NCBI GenBank assembly: GCA_963718295.1
Contig: CAVQYV010000008.1
Location: 248,001-312,000 of the forward strand
From: CAVQYV01 sp963718295 [NCBI: uncultured Methylomirabilota bacterium]
GTDB lineage: Bacteria; Methylomirabilota; Methylomirabilia; CAVQYV01
Direction: 5' to 3'
DNA: 64,000 bases
Position numbers and translations under genes: made by a program. Position 1 is the stretch's first letter, and every line of letters starts with the position of its first letter. This document shows positions 44,854-53,438 of this stretch, piece after piece. The notes below the pieces were generated by a model. That model was not told the DNA's origin, did not search any database, and was given only the letters and a program-made list of their open reading frames with translations.

Positions 44854-45801
44854 TCAGAGGGTGGTCGGTTCGGTCGGTTCTGCAAAGAGCCAGGTGCTCA
44901 GATACCTCTCCCCGCTATCGGGAAGTATCACTACGATCATCTTTCCCGCATTTTCCGGGCGGCGAGCTACCCGATCCGCGGCGGCCAGGGCGGCTCCGCA
45001 GGAGATCCCCACCAGGATCCCTTCCTCCCTGGCGGCCCTTCTCGCGTAACATCCCGCCTCCTCGTTGGCAACCTGAATGATCTCGTCAATCAGCTCCCTC
45101 TTCAGAACCTCCGGGATGAATCCGGCTCCGATCCCCTGGATCTTATGAGGCCCGGGCTTGCCTCCAGAAAGGACGGGAGAATCCTTGGGCTCCACCGCGA
45201 CCACCTGGAAGCTGGGTTTCCGCCCCTTGATCGCCTCTGCCACTCCCGTCAAAGTCCCGCCGGTCCCCACCCCGGCGACAAGGATATCCGCCTTCCCCTC
45301 GGTGTCGGACCAGATCTCCTCGGCGGTGGTCTTGCGATGAATCTCGGGATTGGCTGGGTTCTTGAACTGCTGGGGCATGAAGGCATTGGGGGTAGCGGCG
45401 ACCAATTCCTCCGCCTTCTGAACGGCTCCCTTCATCCCCAGCACCCCCGGCGTCAGCACCAATTCAGCCCCAAAGACCTTCAGGAGGGCCCTCCTCTCCA
45501 CGCTCATGGTATCGGGCATGGTAAGGATGAGGCGGTATCCGCGGGCGGCAGCCACGAAGGCGAGACCGATCCCGGTGTTGCCGCTGGTGGGCTCCACAAT
45601 GATCGAATCTTTGTGCAGGATTCCTGCCTGCTCCGCTGCATCGATCATCGCTACCCCGATTCGGTCCTTCACGCAGTGCAAAGGATTGAAGGACTCGATC
45701 TTTCCGATCACCATGGCCGGTGCATCTTTGAACATCCGGCTGAGGCGAACCAAGGGCGTGTTTCCGACGGTTTTGGTGATGTCGTCGTAAATCTTCGTCA
45801 T
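44854..45801 (-). CDS. cysK: Cysteine synthase A (O-acetylserine sulfhydrylase)
   Basis: A 315-residue PLP enzyme making cysteine from O-acetylserine and sulfide. The PLP lysine is K45 in [11 protein letters not shown], the substrate loop is TSGNTG (72-77), and the phosphate cradle is [10 protein letters not shown]. The residue two before the PLP lysine is Cys (C43), where Ser is usual in this family; whether it alters activity is unknown. [11 protein letters not shown] and [12 protein letters not shown] are normal. AGGAGATAG precedes the start. It follows the HTH gene and larE on the same strand; a sulfur theme links larE and cysK. Confidence 0.94.
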   Translation of the reverse strand: MTKIYDDITKTVGNTPLVRLSRMFKDAPAMVIGKIESFNPLHCVKDRIGVAMIDAAEQAGILHKDSIIVEPTSGNTGIGLAFVAAARGYRLILTMPDTMSVERRALLKVFGAELVLTPGVLGMKGAVQKAEELVAATPNAFMPQQFKNPANPEIHRKTTAEEIWSDTEGKADILVAGVGTGGTLTGVAEAIKGRKPSFQVVAVEPKDSPVLSGGKPGPHKIQGIGAGFIPEVLKRELIDEIIQVANEEAGCYARRAAREEGILVGISCGAALAAADRVARRPENAGKMIVVILPDSGERYLSTWLFAEPTEPTTL

Positions 45802-45828
45802 TTCTATCTCCTGTCCTATTCCAAATCG

Positions 45829-46290
45829 TTAGCGGCCACCGGTGGAAGGGGGTTCTTTGTCCAAGGGGCTCGCCCACCAGAAGTAGCGGCATTTGCTGCA
45901 GTCCCCCTCCTGGTAACGGCAAACAGGGTGGTTCGATCCAGAGAACCTCCAGCAGTATCGCGTATGGCTCAATCGGATCTCACAACCTTTGCAAAGGGCC
46001 GCCTTCTGCTTATTCAGTTTCCGGTATTCCCAGCAATGGAGCCATTCACCCTTCAGTGGAGCCTGAAGGCCCGAGGCTGGCATCCCGCAAGAAGCGATGA
46101 AAGAGAGCAGTTCCTTCTCCGGGATGCGGCGGAATCCCGATCCAGGGAGTCGATAACCTTTGATCACGCCGGCATCGAAGAGCTTGGCGATGGTGCGGTG
46201 GCTGATGCCACAGATCTTGGCGGCCTGGCTGGTGGTGTAGAATCCCTTCGAGGACGGGGAGGGTGGCTTTTGGGAAGCTATTCTTTCCAT
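45829..46290 (-). CDS. HTH DNA-binding protein with Cys-rich C terminus
   Basis: A 153-residue protein. The N-terminal half is an excisionase/MerR-like helix-turn-helix (YTTSQAAKICGISHRTIAKLFDAGVIKGYRLPGSGFRRIPEKEL). The C-terminal half carries many cysteines (HCWEYRK, LCKGCEIRL, RYCWRF, VCRYQ, DCSKCRYF), enough for one or two zinc or Fe-S sites, so a metal- or redox-responsive regulator is plausible. It sits between larE and cysK with gaps of 3 and 27 bp, so it is probably co-transcribed and could regulate them. No specific family beyond the HTH is recognised. Confidence 0.8.
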   Translation of the reverse strand: MERIASQKPPSPSSKGFYTTSQAAKICGISHRTIAKLFDAGVIKGYRLPGSGFRRIPEKELLSFIASCGMPASGLQAPLKGEWLHCWEYRKLNKQKAALCKGCEIRLSHTRYCWRFSGSNHPVCRYQEGDCSKCRYFWWASPLDKEPPSTGGR

Positions 46291-46293
46291 ATT

Positions 46294-47154
46294 TCAACCT
46301 TCCGCCGGCAGAGTCTGGGCTGAAGAGGCCGCCAGGACTTCGTTCATGGATCCCATGCGATACCCCTGAAGGTCCAGGGTGATGTAAGCAAACCCGAGCT
46401 CCTTTAATTTGGCCACAATCTGGTCTCGAATCCCTGTATCCAGGAGTCGTTCGAAGCCCGCCGGATCGATCTCCAGGCGGGCAATGGTCTGGTGATGGCG
46501 AACCCGAAACTGATGGAATCCCAGGGATCGGAGGAACTCTTCCGCCAAATCCACCTGGGTGAGCTTTTTCCGCGTAATATCCTCTCCATAGGGAAAGCGC
46601 GAGGAGAGGCAGGCAAAGGCTGGCTTGTTCCAGGTGGGCAGCCCGAGATGTCGGGAGAGGATTCGGATTTCCGCCTTGGTCAAGCCCGCCTCCTGGAGGG
46701 GCGATCTGGCTCCCTTTTCCTGGGCGGCCTTGGTTCCGGGTCGGAAATCTCCGAGGTCATCGAGGTTGAGTCCCAGCAAGACGTGTTTCAATCTTTCCTT
46801 GTTCGCCACTTCCTGCAGTTTATCGATGAGCTCAGCCTTGCAGAAATAGCAGCGGTTCGGGGGATTCTTGCTGAATCCAGGGATATCCAGCTCCTCCGAG
46901 TGGACCAGGATCTGTGGGATTCCGATCTCCTGGGCCAATTCCTGAGCCGCCTTCAATTCGGCCGAAGGATACGTTTCCGAGAGGGCAGTGGCGACCACGG
47001 CCTTCTCCCCCAAGGTGTCCTTGGCTACCTTGGCGAGCAGCGTGCTATCGACTCCACCCGAAAAGGCGATGAGGGCTGACCCCATCTCCCGCAGGATCTC
47101 CTGCAAGCGGGCATATTTCCTGTTCAGTTCTGTTTCCAACGCAGATTCACTCAC
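46294..47154 (-). CDS. larE: ATP-dependent sacrificial/catalytic sulfur transferase LarE
   Basis: A 286-residue PP-loop enzyme for the nickel-pincer cofactor. The PP-loop is AFSGGVDSTLLAK (residues 30-42). Three cysteines stand where cluster-binding LarE proteins have them: C102 and C105 in NRCYFCK and C182 in PAFACLSSRFPYG. Published work describes LarE proteins with three such cysteines that hold a [4Fe-4S] cluster and can transfer sulfur catalytically, unlike the sacrificial single-Cys form. It should serve the LarA product encoded 6 kb away. LarB and LarC are not seen here. Confidence 0.92.
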   Translation of the reverse strand: MSESALETELNRKYARLQEILREMGSALIAFSGGVDSTLLAKVAKDTLGEKAVVATALSETYPSAELKAAQELAQEIGIPQILVHSEELDIPGFSKNPPNRCYFCKAELIDKLQEVANKERLKHVLLGLNLDDLGDFRPGTKAAQEKGARSPLQEAGLTKAEIRILSRHLGLPTWNKPAFACLSSRFPYGEDITRKKLTQVDLAEEFLRSLGFHQFRVRHHQTIARLEIDPAGFERLLDTGIRDQIVAKLKELGFAYITLDLQGYRMGSMNEVLAASSAQTLPAEG

Positions 47155-47461
47155 GGTTTGCCCTCCTTACAGACCCCACCTATTTGGAATATCTGATAAA
47201 CTTGATAACATACCCTTCCGCTCCTGTCAATCGAAATCTGTCCATTCCAGCTCATCTCTGTGGTGAAAAGCTTGGTGGGATTGCTGGGGGGCGACCGAAC
47301 CTCTCGCCCTGAGGGGGCAAAAATCGACCTACGTAACCTAAACTCGGGTATGAACAGTGCCGAAAAATATGATAGTATTAGAGTGCCAAATGACATGAAC
47401 AGTTTGCGAAGGCCACTGGCCCCGCACTTAACCGCACTTCTCCAATCAGGAGGGTTCATTG

Positions 47462-48514
47462 ATGAATGGGTCCTTTACCATCAACCAGTTGATTCTCCCC
47501 TTAGCCTTCGTTATAGGCGCAATCCTCTTGGGGATTCTCTTCGAAAGAATCGTGCTCCGCCAATTGGAAAAGGTTGTCTCCAAGACCAAATGGGAAGGCG
47601 ATGAAGTTCTGATTTCCGCCCTGCGCAGTATGACCGTCTTCTGGTTTCTCATCATCGGCATCTATGCAGCCATCCTGAGTCTTTCGATGAATCCCATCCT
47701 GCTGGCCCATCTGGAGAAGATTTTGCTGGCGGCCATAATCCTTTCGGTGACAATTGTCGCCTCCAGAATTGCTGTCGGCTTCGTATCCCTTTATATGGAT
47801 AAGAGGAAAGACGTTTTTCCTTCCGCCTCCATTTTCCGTAACCTGACGAAAGCGCTGGTATTTATGATTGGCTTGCTGATCATTCTCCAGTCCCTGGGCG
47901 TTTCCATTACCCCCATACTGACGGCTTTGGGCGTCGGGGGCCTGGCCGTAGCTCTCGCACTTCAGGATACGCTCTCCAATCTGTTCTCCGGGCTTCACAT
48001 CATTGCTGCTCGGCAAGTTCGGCCCGGAGACTATGTAAAACTGGAGAGCGGGGAAGAAGGATATTTGACCGATATCACCTGGCGAAATACCACCATCCGG
48101 GCCCTCCCCAATAATAGGATCATCGTACCCAATTCGAAGTTGGCCTCAGCGATCATCACCAACTTCCATCTCCCAGAAAAAGAGATGGCGGTGCTGGTTC
48201 AGGTGGGAGTCAGTTACGATAGTGACCTGGAGAAGGTGGAGAAGGTCACGATGGAAGTTGGAAAGGAGATCATGAAGGAGGTTGCCGGAGGGGTTGCTGA
48301 ATTCGAACCCTTCGTTCGCTATCATACCTTCGCGGATTTCAGTATTAGATTCACCGTAATGCTGCGGGCGAAGGAGTTTGTGGACCAATATCTCATCAAA
48401 CACGAATTCGTGAAAAGGCTACACCAGCGCTATCGAGACGAAGGAATTACGATCCCATTTCCCATCAGGACAATCTATTGGGAGGGGAAGGGAGGAGATC
48501 CCCCACACGTATGA
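47462..48514 (+). CDS. mscS: Small-conductance mechanosensitive channel MscS
   Basis: A 350-residue MscS-family channel. Hydrophobic segments in the first 170 residues are followed by the pore-lining TM3 signature TALGVGGLAVALALQDTLSNLFSGLHI and the beta domain RPGDYVKLESGEEGYLTDITWRNTTIR. The C-terminal alpha/beta domain is complete. It releases solutes on hypo-osmotic shock. ATG 47462 follows CAGGAGGG; TTG 47459 in frame is less likely. It stands alone, divergent from larE. Confidence 0.94.
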   Translation: MNGSFTINQLILPLAFVIGAILLGILFERIVLRQLEKVVSKTKWEGDEVLISALRSMTVFWFLIIGIYAAILSLSMNPILLAHLEKILLAAIILSVTIVASRIAVGFVSLYMDKRKDVFPSASIFRNLTKALVFMIGLLIILQSLGVSITPILTALGVGGLAVALALQDTLSNLFSGLHIIAARQVRPGDYVKLESGEEGYLTDITWRNTTIRALPNNRIIVPNSKLASAIITNFHLPEKEMAVLVQVGVSYDSDLEKVEKVTMEVGKEIMKEVAGGVAEFEPFVRYHTFADFSIRFTVMLRAKEFVDQYLIKHEFVKRLHQRYRDEGITIPFPIRTIYWEGKGGDPPHV

Positions 48515-48679
48515 AAATCAGCCACTTCCTGGGCAGTACCTTTTACCTTTGTCTTCACCCGGGGCTTGGGCTGCCCCATGTGTCTTGCCCTCGAACTTCT
48601 TCCGCCTCACCTTCGTTGGGTGCAGAAGATGAGATGAGGTCAGAGGAAGGGCACAATGGATGGGAATGGCTGGACCTAT

Positions 48680-48709
48680 TGGAGTCGGCGGGGGGATTTG
48701 AATCCCTGA
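48680..48709 (-). other. tRNA 3'-end-like fragment
   Basis: On the minus strand this reads GGTCAGGGATTCAAATCC followed by a C-rich stretch and CGCCGACTCCA: a T-loop TTCAAAT, an acceptor-like 7-mer, one base and CCA. No matching 5' half is present and the T stem is imperfect, so it is a remnant. Such fragments often mark old integration sites. It lies 17 bp beyond the RND pump stop codon. Confidence 0.4.
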
Positions 48710-48725
48710 CCTGATGATAACATAT

Positions 48726-51700
48726 TCAAGCCTGCGGGACGGAGGGTCTTTCTTTCCTCTTCAGGATGCGCAGCCTCCAGGGACGTCGAATCCAATCCGT
48801 CATACTTGCCTTGTATTTTTCCAGCAGGCCGTAAAGGCTGGGGAGGACAATCAGGGTGAGGAGGGTGGAGGTGATCAGGCCCCCGATGAGAACAATGGCC
48901 ATGGGCTGCTGCATCTCTGCGCCCGCGCCCCATCCGATCGCTAAGGGCAGGACCGCCAAGGAGGCGCAGGAGGCGGTCATCAGGACCGGCCGCATTCGGA
49001 TCTTCCCGCCCTCCAAACAGACCTGCTCCAGGGACAAGCCCTGATCCCGCAAGTGGTTGAGGTAGTCGACCAGGATGACCCCCTTTTGTACTGAGAGGCC
49101 GAAATGGACGACCAGTCCGATGAGGGAGGAGACATTGAAGGTATGACGGGTGATGAGCAAGGCCAGAAGACCACCCATGAGGCCTAAGGGAATGGTGAAG
49201 ATAACGAGAAAGGCCTGGCGGAAGGATCGAAATCCCACATAGAGCAGCATGAAGACCAGCAGGGCGGAGATCGCGAAGACCATGATCATCTGCCCCATGA
49301 GCTCCTGCTGCTTTTCGTATTTTCCCCCGAAGACCACGAAATAATCCTTGGGGAAATTAACGGCCCGTAATTTCTCCTTGACCTCCTTCACCACCGATCC
49401 CATGTCTCTTCCGGATACGTTGCAGAGGACCTGAGAGAGCCGTACCATATTCTCCCGCTGAATGCTGCTGGGCCCGGCCGTCTGGGAGATCTCGGAGACC
49501 TCACTCAAGGGAACGGGGGCGCCGATGGGCGTGCCGATCAGGATGGAGCCGATCTTGTCGATATCGTTTCGGAACTTCTCCTCCAGGCGGACGAATACCT
49601 TATATTCCTTCTGATCCTTCAGGACCGTGGTTACGGCCCTGCCTTCCAGGGCCGTCTCCACCCCCTCCTTGATCTGCTCCACGCTGAGGCCGAAGCGGGC
49701 CGCTTTGGCCCGGTCCACCTGCACCGTCACTTGGGGTGCCCCTGCTGTTTGCCGAACCCGGGAATCGACGATCCCCCTGACTCCCTTAACGATGGTTTCC
49801 ACCTCTTTTGCCTTTTGCTGGAGGATGTCCAGGTTCGGACCGAAGATCTTGATCGCCAAGGGGGCCGAGACTCCAGCCATCGCCTCCTCGATTCGGAGCG
49901 CCAGGGGTTGGGTGAAAGAGGCCCCCACCCCGGGGATATCCTGGGTCCGCTCCCGAATCCAGTTGGTGATCTCTGGTATCGTTTGGGTCCTCTTATTAAA
50001 GGGAACCAATTGGCCGTGGATCTCGGCCACGCTCACCCCATGGGAGTGCTCGGCTTGTTCGGCCCGCCCCGATCTCTGGACCACAACCTCCATATCGGGG
50101 GCCTTGGCCATGGTCTGGGAGATTTGTTCGGAAACCTCCACCATCTCTGGCAGAGAGGTGCCGGGCGGCATCACTGCCTGAACCATGACCGCTCCTTCAT
50201 CGAGGGTAGGCAGAAGCTCGGTGCCGATGAAGGGGATCAGAAACAGGGTTAAAGCGAAGAGGCCGTAGATGGCCAGGCCTACCTTCTTGGGATTGGAGAT
50301 GGAATAGCGAAGCGCGGGATCGTAGACTTTAAGGCAGGTCCGGGTGAGCCAGCTCTCTTCGCTCCGATTTGCCACCGCCTTGCCGAGCAGCATATAACAG
50401 AGGACTGGGGTGAGGGTGAGGGAAAGGATCAGCCCGATCACCATGGATACCACTACGGTGAAGGCAAAGGGGCTGAAGATCTTGCCTTCCAATCCGGTCA
50501 GAAAAAGGAGGGGAAGGAAGACCGCAATGATCATGAGGGTGGTATAGATGATGGGGCGTCTCACCTCCACCGAGCCCTCGATGGTGGCGGTATATTGGTC
50601 TTCGTGCCGGATGCGCATATGGCGATAGATATTCTCCGTCACCACGATGGAGTCGTCCACCATGATCCCTAGCACCACCGCCAATCCGCCCAAGGACATG
50701 ATATTGATGGTGATGTGGAAGAGCTTCATGAAGATGAAGGCGACGATGATGGTTACCGGGATGGTGATGGAGGGGATGAAGGTGGGCCGAATGCTCCCCA
50801 AGAACAGGAGGATGATGAAAATCACCGCCACAGCCCCGAGGAGTAAGGCCTCCACCAGGTTGCGAATAGCCAGATTGATCAGCTTGGACTGATCGAAAAA
50901 GATCTTCAGGGCGACCCCCTTGGGCAGGTATCCGCGGGTCTCCTCCAGGACCTTCTTGATGTCCTTGATGACCGGCATGGTGTCCAGGCCAAATTGCTTG
51001 AAGATGGTGACCGCCACCACCTCCTGGCCATTCACGACCGCTACTCCCCTTCGGATCTGGCCCCCCTCTTGAATGGTGGCCACATCGCGGAGATAGATCG
51101 GTGTCGAGTGGCGGGTGGCGACGACCACCTCATTCAGGTCCGCCAGTCTATTCAGTCTTCCCAGGCCCCGGACCGTGAATTCCAGCGGACCATCCACGAC
51201 GATCCCTCCGGAGAAATTCTCGTTGTTTTCCCGCAGGGCAGACACCACTTCATCCACGGTGACATCGTGGCCCTTGAGCCTGTTCAGGTCCAGCAGCACC
51301 TGGTATTGCCGGATTTCCCCCCCAAAATTGAGGAGTTTCGATACGCCCGGAATGGTCTGCAAGCGATAGCGGATCAGATAATCTGCCAGCTCCCGCTTGT
51401 CACGAGGCGAGAGGTCTCCCTCTACGTAGAACTCCAATACCTCGCTGAGGCGGGACTGGGCGGAGCCGATGACCGGGGGCTCGGTCCCGACGGGGAAGAG
51501 AGGAGTGACCGCGGCCAGCCTCTCCGCCAGCCATTGTCGGGCCAGATAGTAATTGGTTCCCCACTTGAATTCCGCCGTTACGGTGGCGATCTCGATCCCC
51601 GAATCGGAGCGTACCCGAGTCACATTGGGCATGGTGCGCAGAGCGCTCTCCAAAGGACGAGTAATGAGGGTTTCCACATCCTGGGGAGGCATTCCATGAT

Positions 51701-51857
51701 TCTCTACGATCACCGAGACGACCGGAGAGCTGAGATCCGGGAGGAGGTCCGTGGAGAGGGAAAGAAAGGCCCCCAACCCAATGACGGTAGCCAGGCCTAC
51801 CAGCATGAGAAGCAAGACCCGATGTTCCAGAGAAGCGATGACGATTTTTTTCAGCAT
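48726..51857 (-). CDS. RND efflux transporter permease, CusA/CzcA-like
   Basis: A 1043-residue inner-membrane proton-driven pump with the AcrB-type layout: TM1 (LEHRVLLLMLVGLATVIGLGA), a large periplasmic porter domain, TM2-7, a second porter domain (RIEEAMAGVSAPLAIKIFGP) and TM8-12. GIMVDDSIVVTENIYRH near residue 406 is the TM4 acidic motif for proton relay. The protein resembles the heavy-metal (HME) subgroup, but the usual DFGxxVDGAV form is altered (GIMVDDSIVV), so the substrate is not certain. ATG 51857 follows CAGGGAT. It is the last gene of the operon headed by blaI. Confidence 0.92.
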   Translation of the reverse strand: MLKKIVIASLEHRVLLLMLVGLATVIGLGAFLSLSTDLLPDLSSPVVSVIVENHGMPPQDVETLITRPLESALRTMPNVTRVRSDSGIEIATVTAEFKWGTNYYLARQWLAERLAAVTPLFPVGTEPPVIGSAQSRLSEVLEFYVEGDLSPRDKRELADYLIRYRLQTIPGVSKLLNFGGEIRQYQVLLDLNRLKGHDVTVDEVVSALRENNENFSGGIVVDGPLEFTVRGLGRLNRLADLNEVVVATRHSTPIYLRDVATIQEGGQIRRGVAVVNGQEVVAVTIFKQFGLDTMPVIKDIKKVLEETRGYLPKGVALKIFFDQSKLINLAIRNLVEALLLGAVAVIFIILLFLGSIRPTFIPSITIPVTIIVAFIFMKLFHITINIMSLGGLAVVLGIMVDDSIVVTENIYRHMRIRHEDQYTATIEGSVEVRRPIIYTTLMIIAVFLPLLFLTGLEGKIFSPFAFTVVVSMVIGLILSLTLTPVLCYMLLGKAVANRSEESWLTRTCLKVYDPALRYSISNPKKVGLAIYGLFALTLFLIPFIGTELLPTLDEGAVMVQAVMPPGTSLPEMVEVSEQISQTMAKAPDMEVVVQRSGRAEQAEHSHGVSVAEIHGQLVPFNKRTQTIPEITNWIRERTQDIPGVGASFTQPLALRIEEAMAGVSAPLAIKIFGPNLDILQQKAKEVETIVKGVRGIVDSRVRQTAGAPQVTVQVDRAKAARFGLSVEQIKEGVETALEGRAVTTVLKDQKEYKVFVRLEEKFRNDIDKIGSILIGTPIGAPVPLSEVSEISQTAGPSSIQRENMVRLSQVLCNVSGRDMGSVVKEVKEKLRAVNFPKDYFVVFGGKYEKQQELMGQMIMVFAISALLVFMLLYVGFRSFRQAFLVIFTIPLGLMGGLLALLITRHTFNVSSLIGLVVHFGLSVQKGVILVDYLNHLRDQGLSLEQVCLEGGKIRMRPVLMTASCASLAVLPLAIGWGAGAEMQQPMAIVLIGGLITSTLLTLIVLPSLYGLLEKYKASMTDWIRRPWRLRILKRKERPSVPQA

Positions 51858-51926
51858 GAGCGATCCCTGGTCAAGATATCCTCCCTCGGGCGGCAAACCT
51901 TCCCTTCCTGATCCACCTCGTACGGT

Positions 51927-53360
51927 CTAATGTTCGTGTCCCTCATGCTCCGCATGGGTCCCCGAGACCCCTGCCCCTCTCATGGCCTGGGCCTTCAATT
52001 GGAAGGCACCGGTAGTGACCACCTCTTCTTCTTCACCGAGGCCACTGACAACCTCCACCCGCCCCTCGAACTTGGTGCCGACCTCGATCATCCTCTTTTC
52101 AAATCCATCTCCGACCTTCACGAAGACCGCCCTTTCTCCCTCTTCATTCAGAACGGCCTTCTCCGGAACGCTGATGACCATCTTCTTGACTCCGGTGACA
52201 ATCTGGGCTTCTCCGAACATCTCGGGCTTCAGCAGTAAGGATTTATTCTCGATTTCCGCCCGGACCCTTATGGTACGGGTGTGCGGGTCTATTACCGGAG
52301 AGATGTAACTGACGCGGCCTTTGAAAGACCGGTCGGGATAGGGGAGCACCCGGAGCTTCACCTCCTGGCCCGATTTCACCTGCGGCAGCAGATTCTCGTA
52401 GATGTCGGCAAACAACCACAGTCTGGAAAGATCCATAATGGTGAATAGATCTGTATTCTCATCGACTAATTCCCCCACGTTGACCTTTCTCTCGACCACG
52501 GTTCCACTGAGGGGAGAATAGATCTCGTAATGCGAAGTATCCTGGTCGAACAACTCATCCGGTTTGACGCCCAACACCAACAATGTCTGCCTGGCCTTCT
52601 CATAGTCTGCCTTAGCGCTGGCGTATTCGGCCTCCCGCGCCTGTACCTCCCTCTGGTAACTGATGTTCTTCACGTATTCATATTCCGCCTTGGCCCTCTC
52701 ATATTCCGCCTCTGCGCTTTCCACCTCTTTCTTGGCGGAGATCTTATTCTCGTAAAGGCGCCTTTGCCTCTCCAACGCCTTTTCCGCTAATTCCATCCTG
52801 CTCTTGGCCTGCAAGATCTCCACCCGGGCTTCTTGTTTCTTTTGCCGATCCAAATTGGCTTGGGAAAATTCCATCCGGGCCTTGGCCTGAAGGAGATTGG
52901 ATCGAGCTTCACCGACCTCGGAGGAGGAGACGAGGGCCAGAGGTTGCCCTGCCTTGACGTAATTTCCGGGATTGACCCATACCTTGAGGGCCCTTCCCTT
53001 CACCTTGGAGCCAACCTTGGCAGTATGGTTCATGTCGGCGCTGATCGTCGCCGGGGCCTCGATGACGGCCGGCATGTCGCCTACAGTAACCTTTTCGCTT
53101 GCCAGCTTGATAAGCGATTGGGTGGCCTCGTCGATATGAATGAGACCCGCGGGCTCGTTGTGCCCATGGCCCTGTTCTCCTGCAGGCCCTTCCCCGGCCT
53201 CCCCTGCATGCTCGGGCGCGCCGTGGGCGGCTTGTTTTTCCTCTGGGGCCTTTTTACAGCCCCCAGATGCGAGCATGAGAAGGGGGAATAGGGCGAGCAA
53301 TACCATGAGGAGGGGGCAGAAGATCTGGGGGAGGTCTCCCCTTTTATTCATACGATCCAT
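51927..53360 (-). CDS. Periplasmic adaptor lipoprotein of the RND efflux system
   Basis: A 477-residue membrane-fusion protein with a lipoprotein signal ending ASGGCKK. After the lipobox comes a His-rich, acidic linker (EHAGEAGEGPAGEQGHGHNE), then the lipoyl/barrel-sandwich halves (GRALKVWVNPGNYVKAGQPL ... VVERKVNVGELVDENTDL) around a long coiled-coil hairpin (about residues 150-275). Beta-barrel and proximal domains follow, and a second His-rich tail (GTHAEHEGHEH). His-rich ends are typical of metal-efflux adaptors such as CzcB/CusB. It bridges the pump and the outer-membrane factor. Confidence 0.92.
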   Translation of the reverse strand: MDRMNKRGDLPQIFCPLLMVLLALFPLLMLASGGCKKAPEEKQAAHGAPEHAGEAGEGPAGEQGHGHNEPAGLIHIDEATQSLIKLASEKVTVGDMPAVIEAPATISADMNHTAKVGSKVKGRALKVWVNPGNYVKAGQPLALVSSSEVGEARSNLLQAKARMEFSQANLDRQKKQEARVEILQAKSRMELAEKALERQRRLYENKISAKKEVESAEAEYERAKAEYEYVKNISYQREVQAREAEYASAKADYEKARQTLLVLGVKPDELFDQDTSHYEIYSPLSGTVVERKVNVGELVDENTDLFTIMDLSRLWLFADIYENLLPQVKSGQEVKLRVLPYPDRSFKGRVSYISPVIDPHTRTIRVRAEIENKSLLLKPEMFGEAQIVTGVKKMVISVPEKAVLNEEGERAVFVKVGDGFEKRMIEVGTKFEGRVEVVSGLGEEEEVVTTGAFQLKAQAMRGAGVSGTHAEHEGHEH

Positions 53361-53438
53361 CGTCCGATTTCCTCTCTTGGGGCATCTGTTACACCCACCT
53401 TGCCAAGTTCATCCAGGTTTGAGACCTGTCATCCAAAT

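Noticed and set aside
48670-48760. Complete tRNA gene after the mscS gene
   Set aside because: Only a 3'-end-like segment is present; no acceptor 5' strand, D arm or anticodon arm can be formed.
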